Shown: positions 7,773-16,354 of the stretch, piece after piece
Numbering within the stretch: the first letter of the stretch is position 1
Layout of the letters: the number at the start of each line of letters is the position of its first letter
Made by a program: the position numbers and the translations under genes
Notes under the pieces: model-generated
Databases searched by the model: none
Told to the model about the DNA's origin: nothing
Seen by the model: only the letters and a program-made list of their open reading frames with translations
Assembly (NCBI GenBank): GCA_035772405.1
Contig: JAYKKM010000142.1
Location: 2,710,998 to 2,774,997, forward strand
Direction of reading: 5' to 3'
DNA: 64,000 bases
From: Chrysogorgia sp. JL179-B06
Taxonomy: Eukaryota > Cnidaria > Anthozoa > Scleralcyonacea > Chrysogorgiidae

Positions 7773-8723
7773 TTACTTTACACCATATTCCTTCATCATT
7801 TCTCCACCCATGATTATGATGTCTCGGTTCGTCATGTAACCACTCACAATTTTCACGCCGTAGAATTCTATCAATGATGGGTACGCATAAGGTGCGAGTG
7901 GTATTCTTGGTCGATGTATTCCAAAAATTGTTCCATAGGGTGTGCCTATCTTTTTCATATTTGCTATGAAGTCTGAATCGGTTGACTTAACGTTGTTGAC
8001 CCTGACATGCGAATTGCTCATTTGCCAGTGTATTGATATCATATGCATTTTACTTATGTCAACGCTACTCGGAATAGTGCATATGCTCTCCATTGCTGGG
8101 ATGCTGCCACCATACGCGAGTCCATTAGTCATACCAGTCTTGTACCCTACGAACTTATCCCACTGACCGTCGTCGTTCGATATAATTGTCTCCCAATTTG
8201 ATCCAGCGGTTCTCATTGGTAACCTCACCACAACAAAAATAGAGAGATCACACCATTGCATACTGGGGCAATTAAAATGGAGACCTGACTCAAGTGGGAG
8301 TGGTGTTAACACGGGGGATAGAAAACTTTGACTCACACCGCTGATGCCGACAATAGGACCATAAGCTGGGTTGTTTTGCACTAATTTACTTGTTTCACCA
8401 ATGGCTTTCACTTTGTTTGAACCATTGGTGTGAAATTCCACGTTTTTTGAGGCGTGTGTGCTAACGTTGAAGTCGAGCACAAGATTATATGACTGACTCT
8501 TGAGGTAGCTTGATAGCAGTTGCTCTAGAGTTCTTTTATTCGCAGCGTCTGAGTCATCGACTGGGTCTGCTACGTTTTTTATTGCCGAGCCTTGCATGTC
8601 TATTAGTCCAGACATCCTTCCACCAGTCGCACTTAACTTAGGATCTTCGTCCAGATGCCTTTTCGTTCTTTTTAGTATTTTATCGTGAGGGTCGTCAGAC
8701 TCATACCCATAGTTTAGGCTCAT
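7773..8723 (-). CDS. fibre-like / attachment-type protein
   Basis: 316 residues. Residues ~35-66 contain the repeat-like motif IKNVADPVDDSDAANK, typical of trimeric phage and viral tail fibres, followed by a ~230-residue beta-rich C-terminal part with Trp- and Gly-rich strands consistent with a lectin-like (concanavalin/LamG-type) jelly roll. The first residues MSLNYGYES are nearly identical to those of the plus-strand paralogue 2 (MSLNYGCDS), suggesting a common anchoring leader. Start ATG lies 2 nt after the stop of the 497-aa gene. Receptor binding on the virion surface is inferred from the architecture. Confidence 0.6.
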   Translation of the reverse strand: MSLNYGYESDDPHDKILKRTKRHLDEDPKLSATGGRMSGLIDMQGSAIKNVADPVDDSDAANKRTLEQLLSSYLKSQSYNLVLDFNVSTHASKNVEFHTNGSNKVKAIGETSKLVQNNPAYGPIVGISGVSQSFLSPVLTPLPLESGLHFNCPSMQWCDLSIFVVVRLPMRTAGSNWETIISNDDGQWDKFVGYKTGMTNGLAYGGSIPAMESICTIPSSVDISKMHMISIHWQMSNSHVRVNNVKSTDSDFIANMKKIGTPYGTIFGIHRPRIPLAPYAYPSLIEFYGVKIVSGYMTNRDIIIMGGEMMKEYGVK

Positions 8724-8725
8724 TA

Positions 8726-10219
8726 CTACTTCAAGGTGTATTTGGTTACTAAATAGCCAGAGACTGCTGAGAACCCTAAGATTATCGCTAGCGTTGTCGT
8801 GTCTGACTTACTTGTGGTGGTAGTCTGTGTAATTTGATTGGTGGTGACCACTGTTTTCTTCGCGGCAGGTCTCAGCTTTGAAGGTCCTAGCTTTGAAGGT
8901 CCTAGCTTTGAAGGTCCTAGCTTTGAAGGTGGTGCGACTAGAGTTTCCAAGTGGAGTCCCGCCGCTTGATGGACTTTTTTGTTCTTCGCTTTTGGCGCTC
9001 GGCGGTAGTTCAACCCGTCATTATACCCAAACGTCATCCCAGTCTCAGATGAAGTTCTGAGCACGTTATTGTAACCAACAATGGGGTCCTTTAACAAAAC
9101 CATGCTTCTGGGGATCAGCCAAGTGTTAGGTGTCACAGCCATGTCCAGCTTGACATTGGTGTCACTAATCGCTTTATTCATAAGGTTGATCCAGACACTT
9201 GGTGAATACTGAACCACGGCGTTTTCAACTATGTCTCTAAAGATTTGTTGTGTTTCTCGAGCACTAGCTCTAGTTCCAACAATGCTTTGCTTTGATCTCG
9301 CTTGGGCTCCGAGAATGGCATACATGTAAACTTCAATCGACTGGTTTAATAGTTCTTGCCCTAATGGTGTGAACCCATCAGAGTGTCTCGGACAATACCG
9401 ACGATAATCACCTTGAGTGTCCATGATGTATCTATTGTCAACATCAGTCAATGGTAGGTGACCTTTCAAAAGTCGCCAGTCAGGGAGGTACAGTCTTAAG
9501 ATGTTGTTAATGTCAACTTGGCTCTTACTCAAACGAAACATCACACGACGAATGGTGAAGTACACGTGGAACCTCATGAGACTCACAACTTGCTTTGGGG
9601 TGTCGACGTGATTACTTAAGTTTTGCAGAGACACCCCTGAACGGTACGTAGCGATGTACATACCTGCGATCGCTTGATAGTAGCTCTCGAGTAGAGTCCA
9701 AACTGTGTTAACGCTACCACCAATCGCTTTGTCGTTGTGGCGTCTTTTGGTGTCGATGAGTATTCTCGGTAGGTCTGACTTGAAGGAATTATTGTCGTCA
9801 ACAAAGACGCTGAAATTATGGGTTGGGTAATTGAGGACATATGGTGGAAACGTGGCGACTTCTCTGTAGCTCTTGTGGGTTTCTGTCAGTAATAACTTTG
9901 GGACATGCCCATCGCTCGACCATATTTTTGGGAACTTGCTGTTGTGCAACCACTTCTGCATGTTTTTATCATTTTTGAAAGTTGTGCTGGTTATGTCCGT
10001 GCTGAGGATGTCATTGTTTCTGAAATACACATCGACACTCACGATTTTACCGTCTTGTGAAATATTTGGATAGAACTCGAATTTGCCTAAAGTAGCGTTG
10101 GGGTACTTTTTGATGAAGTCTGCCTTTGCGTCATGTGTAGCCTTCGATGTGCTCGCCATCGCACGTTTGTAATACTTTCCATAGTACTCATGAAGGGCTT
10201 TCTGCATATAATATACCAT
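8726..10219 (-). CDS. putative virion protein with PSKLG repeats and C-terminal membrane helix
   Basis: 497 residues (493 if the ATG at 10,207 is used). No recognised family. Residues 1-~400 look globular. Then comes a low-complexity linker with four PSKLG/R units, a Thr-rich stretch, and a C-terminal hydrophobic segment (LAIILGFSAVSGYLV) that could anchor it in a membrane. First gene of a tight minus-strand block (497-aa, fibre-like, 68-aa, 56-aa, Bro-N) and divergent from paralogue 1. A structural role is inferred from size, position and linker. Confidence 0.65.
   Translation of the reverse strand: MVYYMQKALHEYYGKYYKRAMASTSKATHDAKADFIKKYPNATLGKFEFYPNISQDGKIVSVDVYFRNNDILSTDITSTTFKNDKNMQKWLHNSKFPKIWSSDGHVPKLLLTETHKSYREVATFPPYVLNYPTHNFSVFVDDNNSFKSDLPRILIDTKRRHNDKAIGGSVNTVWTLLESYYQAIAGMYIATYRSGVSLQNLSNHVDTPKQVVSLMRFHVYFTIRRVMFRLSKSQVDINNILRLYLPDWRLLKGHLPLTDVDNRYIMDTQGDYRRYCPRHSDGFTPLGQELLNQSIEVYMYAILGAQARSKQSIVGTRASARETQQIFRDIVENAVVQYSPSVWINLMNKAISDTNVKLDMAVTPNTWLIPRSMVLLKDPIVGYNNVLRTSSETGMTFGYNDGLNYRRAPKAKNKKVHQAAGLHLETLVAPPSKLGPSKLGPSKLGPSKLRPAAKKTVVTTNQITQTTTTSKSDTTTLAIILGFSAVSGYLVTKYTLK
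8871..8932. repeat. 15-bp tandem repeat, four units
   Basis: Four head-to-tail copies of a 15-bp unit (GGTCCTAGCTTTGAA on the plus strand), in frame with the 497-aa gene and coding for PSKLG units; the terminal unit is variant. Expansion by whole codons keeps the frame. Confidence 0.9.
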
Positions 10220-10250
10220 ATGTTACACATAACACATGCTACATTATATA
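10205..10250. promoter_or_regulatory. divergent promoter-like region
   Basis: Only ~30 bp separates the 497-aa gene and paralogue 1. It contains AT-rich sequence with ATATACCATATGTTACACAT. The same motif (one base different) stands directly before paralogue 3 at 11,796-11,816, in a duplicated block. Conservation in front of two separately transcribed paralogues suggests an element-specific promoter; no host TATA/Inr arrangement was established. Confidence 0.45.
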
Positions 10251-10912
10251 TGGTCAGGGTTGTAGTATTGATTAGAGGTCCAACGGAAACTGTGGATCTA
10301 CCAGAGGCACTTTTGACGTTTGGTTCAGATCCTCACTTACTAGTGAAAAAAGCGACCATCTTTTGGGACTACATTAATGTGGAGACTGGTGTGAACGATG
10401 AAATAAGCTACAACAGCAACAAACACGTTTTTGGGTCTGGGTACCACACTTTTAAAATGATTGCTGACGAGTTGAAGGGATTAGGGGCTATCGAGCTAGT
10501 GGCCAACAAACACAATTCAAAGTGTGAGATAAAAACTGACCAACAATTAGAGCTGCTCAAATTTGGAGAGCTGTTAGGGTTCAGCGATAACACAACGATA
10601 ACCACTAGTGGTTTGGTCAGCCCTAATGTTGTGGATGTTAACAAAGGGCTGAAGTATGTACAAGTGGGTTGTAGCATTGTGAACAGACCTGAGAACATTG
10701 TTAATGGTATCAAAAGCGAGGTTATCGTCGAGTTACCATTGACCACCACTCAACCACTGAAGAGCTCTGTTCAACACTTCTTCAACATTGAGTCGAAGGT
10801 GTCGATAAACAAAGGCGCTTTTACGCAGCTGGTGTTTAATGTGACTGACCAAGATGGTAGTGGTGTCAACGTTGGTGACATATTGTTGGACTTGTATGCG
10901 ACGCTTGAGTAG
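10250..10912 (+). CDS. paralogue 1 of a triplicated virion-type protein
   Basis: 220 residues from the ATG at 10,250, chosen because its N-terminus (MVRVVVLIRG) aligns with paralogue 3 (MRKLTVFIEG) and sits just after the conserved promoter-like block; a longer frame from 10,133 overlaps the divergent gene. Shared landmarks in all three copies: K(T/K)AT(V/I)FW(N/D)Y near residue 35, an LG/LLGF segment mid-way, (N/Y)(K/R)GLKY(V/I), then a C-terminal strand set ending in LLDLYATLE. Beta-rich composition and position next to capsid genes suggest a minor capsid, penton or spike component; this is inference. Confidence 0.65.
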   Translation: MVRVVVLIRGPTETVDLPEALLTFGSDPHLLVKKATIFWDYINVETGVNDEISYNSNKHVFGSGYHTFKMIADELKGLGAIELVANKHNSKCEIKTDQQLELLKFGELLGFSDNTTITTSGLVSPNVVDVNKGLKYVQVGCSIVNRPENIVNGIKSEVIVELPLTTTQPLKSSVQHFFNIESKVSINKGAFTQLVFNVTDQDGSGVNVGDILLDLYATLE

Positions 10913-10937
10913 CTGACGTTAAACGCGCGCTAAAGTA

Positions 10938-11723
10938 ATGAGTCTAAACTATGGGTGTGACTCTGGTGGTTACACTGAAAAGCGACGTGCACACAACAAC
11001 CCTCAAAAGTTGATGGTGCTTGTTGAGGGTGTGGAGAAAGTCGTGACTTTTGACCATAGTGTGGTAGTCGCACACGATAACCCACACGTTGTAGTTAAGA
11101 CAGCCACTGTGTTTTGGAACTATGAAAATGTGGTGAGTAACACCACTACGCGACTCACCAATTCTCCTTCAGGGATAGTAATACAGGATATTCGAGTGGA
11201 CGGGGGCTACTACGAGTTCGACGCGTTGGTTAGAACTCTACGACACGCGCTCAAGACGCACGATGTAGACCTCATGGTGGAGAAACTGATAGCCACAGGT
11301 AAAAGTAGGGTCAAAAGTCAGTATCTTTTGAGTAAGTACTTCAATTTAAGTACGGAGCTTATGCTAGGTGACATCGGGCTTTTGTTTGGTTTTGCTAAGG
11401 ACGTGGGGATTGTGTCAGATGGTAAGTGGCATGACAGTCCAAACAAGATTGGCATGAATAGAGGTCTAAAGTATGTAGAGGTCTCGTGCGACGCTGTCGA
11501 GACGGAGAGCAATGTGGGCACTGATGGGAAACGTAGCGATGTGATCACAACATTGTCAATACCCACCGAGAAGTCTCTTGATGGAGGGGCGCAACATTAT
11601 GTATACGTCAACTCCAAGGTGAGAATTAAAAAAGGTATTTACTCAAGTATGACGTTTCGTGTTAAACCAAACAATGGTGACACTGACGTTGGTGTAGTGC
11701 TATTGGAACTGTGTATTGTGTGA
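10938..11723 (+). CDS. paralogue 2, with fibre-type leader
   Basis: 261 residues. After a ~30-residue leader beginning MSLNYGCDSGG the protein follows the paralogue pattern (VEKVVTFDHS, KTATVFWNYENV, LGDIGLLFGF, MNRGLKYVEVSCD, GVVLLELCIV). The leader, and about 30 bp of DNA around the ATG, match the start of the minus-strand fibre-like gene, unlike paralogues 1 and 3. This suggests exchange of 5' ends or a shared assembly peptide. 25 bp after paralogue 1. Confidence 0.65.
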   Translation: MSLNYGCDSGGYTEKRRAHNNPQKLMVLVEGVEKVVTFDHSVVVAHDNPHVVVKTATVFWNYENVVSNTTTRLTNSPSGIVIQDIRVDGGYYEFDALVRTLRHALKTHDVDLMVEKLIATGKSRVKSQYLLSKYFNLSTELMLGDIGLLFGFAKDVGIVSDGKWHDSPNKIGMNRGLKYVEVSCDAVETESNVGTDGKRSDVITTLSIPTEKSLDGGAQHYVYVNSKVRIKKGIYSSMTFRVKPNNGDTDVGVVLLELCIV

Positions 11724-11741
11724 ATTATGTGGAGCTTGGCG

Positions 11742-11816
11742 TGTAGCCTTCGGTGTGTTTGCCATCGCACGCTTGTAGCACTTTCTGCATAAAATATACC
11801 ATATGTTATACATAAT
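11742..11816. repeat. duplicated intergenic block with remnant 5' end of the 497-aa gene
   Basis: Minus-strand translation across this gap retains KCYKRAMANTPKATR, matching the start of the 497-aa protein (KYYKRAMASTSKATH), and the outer part repeats the divergent promoter-like motif. It is a partial copy of 10,130-10,235, showing that paralogue 3 arose by duplicating the whole divergent region. Confidence 0.85.
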
Positions 11817-12540
11817 GCGAAAGTTGACGGTGTTCATTGAAGGTGTGGAGAAAGTGGTGTCCTTTGACAACAGCGTGATGGTCACGCATGATAACCCATG
11901 CATTATGGTCAAGACAGCCACTGTGTTTTGGAACTATGATAATGTGACGGGTAGTAATACTATTCAAATATTATACGTTAGACAGAGTAGACCACGGCGA
12001 TGGTCCACGACAACTTGGTTGGATGAGGGTCACTACGACTTCGACGCATTGGTTAGAGCTCTACGACACGCGCTCAAGGTGCTCGATGTAGACCTCGTGG
12101 TGGAGAAACTGACGACCACAGGTAAAAGTAGGGTTAAAGCTCAGTCTACGAGTCGTAGCGTCACCGGAGTAGAGCTAAGGCTAGGTAGTATCGGGATTTT
12201 GCTTGGTTTCGCGAAGGATGTGGTAATCTTGATAGATAACAAGTGGCACACTAGCCCAAACGAGGTTGATATGTATAGAGGTCTGAAGTACATAGAAGTC
12301 TCATGTGATATTGTTGAGACAGAGAGTAATGTAGGTATTGATGGGAAGCGTAGCAATGTGATCACAACGTTGCCAATACCCACCGAGCAGCCCTTGAAGG
12401 GGTTAGTGCAACGCCATGTAGACATCGAATCCAAGGTGGGTGTTAAAAAAGGTGTTTACTCAAGTGTGACGTTTCGCGTCAAACCAAATAACGACGATCT
12501 CAAAATTGGCGCGGTGTTATTGGAACTGTATATTGTGTGA
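11815..12540 (+). CDS. paralogue 3 of a triplicated virion-type protein
   Basis: 241 residues from the ATG at 11,815. Closest to paralogue 2 (VEKVVSFDNS, KTATVFWNYDNV, YDFDALVRALRHALK, YRGLKYIEVSCDIVETESNVG, AVLLELYIV). It lacks the MSLNYG leader. It ends 5 nt before the integrase ATG. Probable structural protein; specific role unknown. Confidence 0.65.
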   Translation: MRKLTVFIEGVEKVVSFDNSVMVTHDNPCIMVKTATVFWNYDNVTGSNTIQILYVRQSRPRRWSTTTWLDEGHYDFDALVRALRHALKVLDVDLVVEKLTTTGKSRVKAQSTSRSVTGVELRLGSIGILLGFAKDVVILIDNKWHTSPNEVDMYRGLKYIEVSCDIVETESNVGIDGKRSNVITTLPIPTEQPLKGLVQRHVDIESKVGVKKGVYSSVTFRVKPNNDDLKIGAVLLELYIV

Positions 12541-12545
12541 ATTAT

Positions 12546-13649
12546 ATGGAACTTGGTGTGGAGACAGAACAAGGGTTGCGAGATATTTACTATAATCCCA
12601 AGACAGGGTACAGCGGTGCAGAGAAATTGTATCAAAGTGCATTGGGAGACGGATTGAAAGTGACTAGAAAAACAGTGAAAGAATGGTTGACAGCGCAGGA
12701 CACTTACACTAGGTACAAACCTATTGTGAGAAGACATAAATTCCGCGCGACTTTTGTTGGATTTCTTGGTGAAGAGCTCCAAATGGACTTAGTGGACATG
12801 AGTAAGTATTCAAAACAGAATGGAGGTTATTATTGGATATTGACAGGCATTGAAATATTGAGTAGATACGCTTTTGGAATTGCAGTTTATAGAAAAGACA
12901 CTAAGAACATGACTAAGGCTGTTGGAAAGTTGTTGGTTGACTTTAAAGATCGGTTTGGGACCACACCTAAGTTAGCGCAATTTGATGATGGGCTTGAGTT
13001 CTACAACGTTGGTGTGAAAAGTTTACTGAAAAAACATGGTGTCGAATATTTCAGCACTAAGAGTGATAAAAAGGCTGCTGTTGTCGAGCGTTTTAATAGA
13101 AGTCTGAAGAGCATTATGTGGAAGTATTTTTACGCTCGCGGGACGTACAAGTGGATTGGGGTTCTAGACCAGTTTGTGAGCAATTACAACAGCAGTGTGA
13201 ATCGAAGCATTATGATGAAACCGAAGGATGTCAATAAGTCAAACGAAAGCGAAGTGTGGACCACTTTGTTCGGTCACCAATTTGCAGACAACCCATTGCC
13301 GAAGTTCAAGGTTGGTCAATTAGTGAGAATTAGTAAATACAAGAGTGTGTTCACAAAGGGCTATGAAGCCAACTTCACTGAGGAGCTGTTTAAAGTGGTA
13401 AAGGTTATTCGTGGTGACCCTAATGTGTACGAAATTGAGGATCACACCGGTGAACAGATTATTGGGAAATTTTACGAACAGGAATTATCGCTGGTCAGTG
13501 AGAAACATGGCGACGATGTGTACAGAGTTGAGAAGGTGTTGAAAAGAAAGAAAGTCAGAGGAGAGAAGATGGCGCTGGTCAAATGGTTGGGTTATGAGAG
13601 CAAACATAATTCGTGGATACCAGAAAGCGATATTCAAAATGTGAGCTAA
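12546..13649 (+). CDS. retroviral-type integrase with chromodomain
   Basis: 367 residues from the ATG at 12,546 (a GTG lies three codons upstream). An N-terminal helical DNA-binding part (DIYYNPKTGYSG...KEWL) is followed by an rve core with catalytic Asp81 (QMDLVDM), Asp147 (QFDDGLEF) and Glu181 (VVERFNRS), the last two 33 residues apart. A C-terminal chromodomain (YRVEKVLKRKK...LVKWLGYESKHNSWIPESDI, residues ~325-365) probably targets chromatin. This is the Polinton/adintovirus integrase, which inserts the linear genome into host DNA. All three acidic residues are intact. Same transcription direction as the capsid genes. Confidence 0.92.
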   Translation: MELGVETEQGLRDIYYNPKTGYSGAEKLYQSALGDGLKVTRKTVKEWLTAQDTYTRYKPIVRRHKFRATFVGFLGEELQMDLVDMSKYSKQNGGYYWILTGIEILSRYAFGIAVYRKDTKNMTKAVGKLLVDFKDRFGTTPKLAQFDDGLEFYNVGVKSLLKKHGVEYFSTKSDKKAAVVERFNRSLKSIMWKYFYARGTYKWIGVLDQFVSNYNSSVNRSIMMKPKDVNKSNESEVWTTLFGHQFADNPLPKFKVGQLVRISKYKSVFTKGYEANFTEELFKVVKVIRGDPNVYEIEDHTGEQIIGKFYEQELSLVSEKHGDDVYRVEKVLKRKKVRGEKMALVKWLGYESKHNSWIPESDIQNVS

Positions 13650-13655
13650 TGTAAT

Positions 13656-14912
13656 ATGGCTGAAGGTGGGGAAGGTTTTGACGAGATTGAGATGGAGAAC
13701 CTTGGTAGAGTCTACACTGATGATCAAATAGATGCCGAACTTGAAAGTGTTACTCAAGATTACATTTTACTTGACGATAAGTACGCCGACGACGTTATGC
13801 CTGACGTTGAGCGTGTTGAGTACGATAAATTGTTCGACAAAATGATTAGATTACAGAATGAGCAAGAGAGGAGGTCTCGAGAGAAAGAGACGTCATTTAT
13901 CGACACTGACGATGGTAAAACGGTGACAATAAGGGGGACTAACACAGAAGTCCCAACAGTAGAGTTTGTTGAACAGGAGTCATATGGTGACGTCGATGAC
14001 ACGAGCTTCAGTATAGCTTTTGAAGAGGAGGAGGAAATTAAGAAAAGACTGGGTGAGCTAAAAGCGTCCAACAAAGAGCTAACAGAAAACAATGTAAAAA
14101 GAATCAAGCTAATAAGTAGGAAAATACGTAAATTGAGCAAAAAGGCACTCGGCCAAGACGACGCGTCAAGGAAAATAGTCAACAGGTCGCAGGTTACGGA
14201 CTCGGGGGCTATTCTTTTCAAACCGATAAACAAAGACGGTAAATATGGAAAACCCAAACGAATTCTAATACCTGGGAAAAAAGGCTTGATCTACAGTAAA
14301 GACGCGAGTAGTAAAAACGCGATTGAGCAGTTCAAAAAGTTAGTTAGTCAAATCCCCAAGAGCGCAGAGACAACGGCTGTCACAACAGAAGTAACCCCGG
14401 ATGACTTCCCAGTAATTGAGACAAGAGTGGGCTATGTCGACATACCTGGGCTATCACCAGACGAAAACCGCGAGCTGAATGGTGTGCTTAATCCAAGTGA
14501 TGGTGTGTTGCGTGAATCAAGAGTGGGTGATGATGGCGCACTGCAAGTGCAGGCAGACCACTTTCAAGAGACGATAGATGAGACGAATGAAAGAATAGCA
14601 GAGCTCGATAAAAAAAAAGACCTTACGATTGCAGAGAATGAAGAGTACATTGATCTACACGAAAGAGTGATTGGACTTACGCGAGCTAAATACAGAACTT
14701 TAGGACAGCGGCAAATAGAAGAGGTTAGAGAGCAACAAGAGATCGACATTGACAGATTTCAGAAATTTAGGGAATGGGCTAAAGAAAATATGGTTGGGTT
14801 GAGCGCTGTGGCAATTTCAATGGTTGGGATTATAACAACTATTATTATCGCTGGTAGATCTGCTGTTATGAAAGGCGCTATGGCCACGGAGGTCATTTGC
14901 GCAGGCTGTTAA
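13656..14912 (+). CDS. acidic coiled-coil protein with C-terminal membrane segment
   Basis: 418 residues. N-terminal ~130 residues are acidic, followed by a Lys-rich helix (KRIKLISRKIRKLSKKA), a central beta-type region, a long helix (HFQETIDETNERIAEL... REQQEIDIDRF) and a hydrophobic segment (SAVAISMVGIITTIIIAG). The frame stops at 14,912, but a +1 frame continues with further hydrophobic residues to 15,078, so the native protein was probably ~55 residues longer. Position between integrase and capsid protein, and the membrane segment, suggest a minor virion protein. Family not recognised. Confidence 0.65.
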   Translation: MAEGGEGFDEIEMENLGRVYTDDQIDAELESVTQDYILLDDKYADDVMPDVERVEYDKLFDKMIRLQNEQERRSREKETSFIDTDDGKTVTIRGTNTEVPTVEFVEQESYGDVDDTSFSIAFEEEEEIKKRLGELKASNKELTENNVKRIKLISRKIRKLSKKALGQDDASRKIVNRSQVTDSGAILFKPINKDGKYGKPKRILIPGKKGLIYSKDASSKNAIEQFKKLVSQIPKSAETTAVTTEVTPDDFPVIETRVGYVDIPGLSPDENRELNGVLNPSDGVLRESRVGDDGALQVQADHFQETIDETNERIAELDKKKDLTIAENEEYIDLHERVIGLTRAKYRTLGQRQIEEVREQQEIDIDRFQKFREWAKENMVGLSAVAISMVGIITTIIIAGRSAVMKGAMATEVICAGC

Positions 14913-15078
14913 GAACGCAATCGCGAAGATGGGTCCATGGGCTGTTGGATTGGCTAACTTAGTTTACAATGCGTTGACGTTGGGTGCGAAGGGTCTCGCA
15001 TGGTTGGCTCAAAATCTGTGGGTACTTGCGGTGGTACTTGCGTGGTTTGCGTATGATTATTACAAGCTAAAACGGTAG
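14872..15078 (+). pseudogene. out-of-frame C-terminal extension of the preceding gene
   Basis: After the stop TGA at 14,869-14,871 in this frame, an open stretch runs to the TAG at 15,076-15,078 with two hydrophobic helices (GPWAVGLANLVYNAL and NLWVLAVVLAWFAYDYY). It has no good start of its own except an internal ATG at 14,928. The switch point must lie between 14,872 and 14,910. A single-base indel, possibly a sequencing error, is the simplest explanation. Confidence 0.6.
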
Positions 15079-15100
15079 CGATAAAACATATGTAAAGTAT

Positions 15101-16339
15101 ATGAACGCCACGTCAGCAGAATTGAGTCCCGGTTTTAGACGAGCGACCATGGGTGTCATAAAAGGGGCGAGAACACAGCACGTGATCACGTTGAACCCTA
15201 ACAAAGTCAGTCCTGGTGAGGAACTCTACATCGATGTACCGAAGCTCAAGGTTAGTAGCTGCTTGGTGCCTGGGTCGTTGGGTCTAGTGTTTGACTTTAA
15301 GAACGCGAACGCTAAAAGTTGGTTCTTGAATAATGTGAGCAAGTTGCTTTGTGAGAAACTTGTTGTGAGACTAGCTGGGGAGACTGTGTATGACAACAAC
15401 GGGGAAAATTACACTGGTGTTTATCGCGACCTTTGGGAAAGCATCACTGCGCGAAATCAAATGATTGATTATGGCATCGCTGGTGAGAACTTGAGAAAGC
15501 TAATTTCTAAGGACGATAGTGGCGCGACGAGTGGAGACGTTGTTAAGGTTAGTGACGCATTGATGTTTAGCGTGATTGGAACGAAACAGCGAATAAAGCT
15601 TGGTAAAATCATGAGTGACCACGGGTTGTACGCTCCTTTTAGCATGAACAACAACTTGCAGTACGTCATCACACTTCCGAAGGCCGCAGACATCATGGTG
15701 GCGCAATCCGGTAGCGCTGTGGGTGGGTACACTCTGGAGAACCTCGAGCTTGAGTACGAGACGATTGATAACCAGGAGCTCGCTGATGAAATAGCGTCAG
15801 GCTATGCAAGTGGTCGTAGTTTGTCGTACGAGCACGTTACGTTGATGAAAACCACCGAATGGGACAAAGGCACGACCATTGTGAACGAGAACATTAATCT
15901 ACCAAGAAAAAGCATGAAGGCAATCGTGTTGCTATTCACGAATAAGGTGCGAGCAGACAGTGAGGAGTTTCTTTTCCCAAATATCGAGAGTGTTAGAGTC
16001 ACGATTGAAGGTGTGCCAAATAGTGTGTACTCGCAAGGCATTCCGAAGTCGAAGTTCTATGCAGAAGCGAAACGATTGTTTGGGTTGGGTGAAGAGCACG
16101 CCCAGTTCATGACCATACAGAAATTCTATAAAAATAGTTTTGCGTTGGTCATCGACTTGAGGAGCGTCCAAGATAATTACAACGTCGCCACTGGTAAAAA
16201 AATTGTGAACACACAATCTGGCGTGCTTCTTGAGATCACTAAAAAAGCGACGACTGCAAATGTCATGTGTAGGGTGTTTGTGATGAGTGATGGACTGGTC
16301 AACTTCATGAACAATGGGTTGCAGTCAATCCAGTATTAA
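15101..16339 (+). CDS. major capsid protein (putative double jelly-roll)
   Basis: 412 residues, beta-rich, with the conserved blocks of the Polinton-relative capsid family recurring in invertebrate genomes: LNPNKVSPGEELYIDVPKLK, LVPGSLGLVFDF, LCEKLVVRLAGETVYDN, YRDLW, and QGIPKSKFYAEAKRLFG in the second half. It lies directly before the packaging ATPase, as in other adintovirus-like elements. It would form the hexagonal capsomers. The fold itself cannot be proven from sequence alone; structure prediction would settle it. Frame intact. Confidence 0.8.
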   Translation: MNATSAELSPGFRRATMGVIKGARTQHVITLNPNKVSPGEELYIDVPKLKVSSCLVPGSLGLVFDFKNANAKSWFLNNVSKLLCEKLVVRLAGETVYDNNGENYTGVYRDLWESITARNQMIDYGIAGENLRKLISKDDSGATSGDVVKVSDALMFSVIGTKQRIKLGKIMSDHGLYAPFSMNNNLQYVITLPKAADIMVAQSGSAVGGYTLENLELEYETIDNQELADEIASGYASGRSLSYEHVTLMKTTEWDKGTTIVNENINLPRKSMKAIVLLFTNKVRADSEEFLFPNIESVRVTIEGVPNSVYSQGIPKSKFYAEAKRLFGLGEEHAQFMTIQKFYKNSFALVIDLRSVQDNYNVATGKKIVNTQSGVLLEITKKATTANVMCRVFVMSDGLVNFMNNGLQSIQY

Positions 16340-16354
16340 ATCAAGCGTGAGTTA

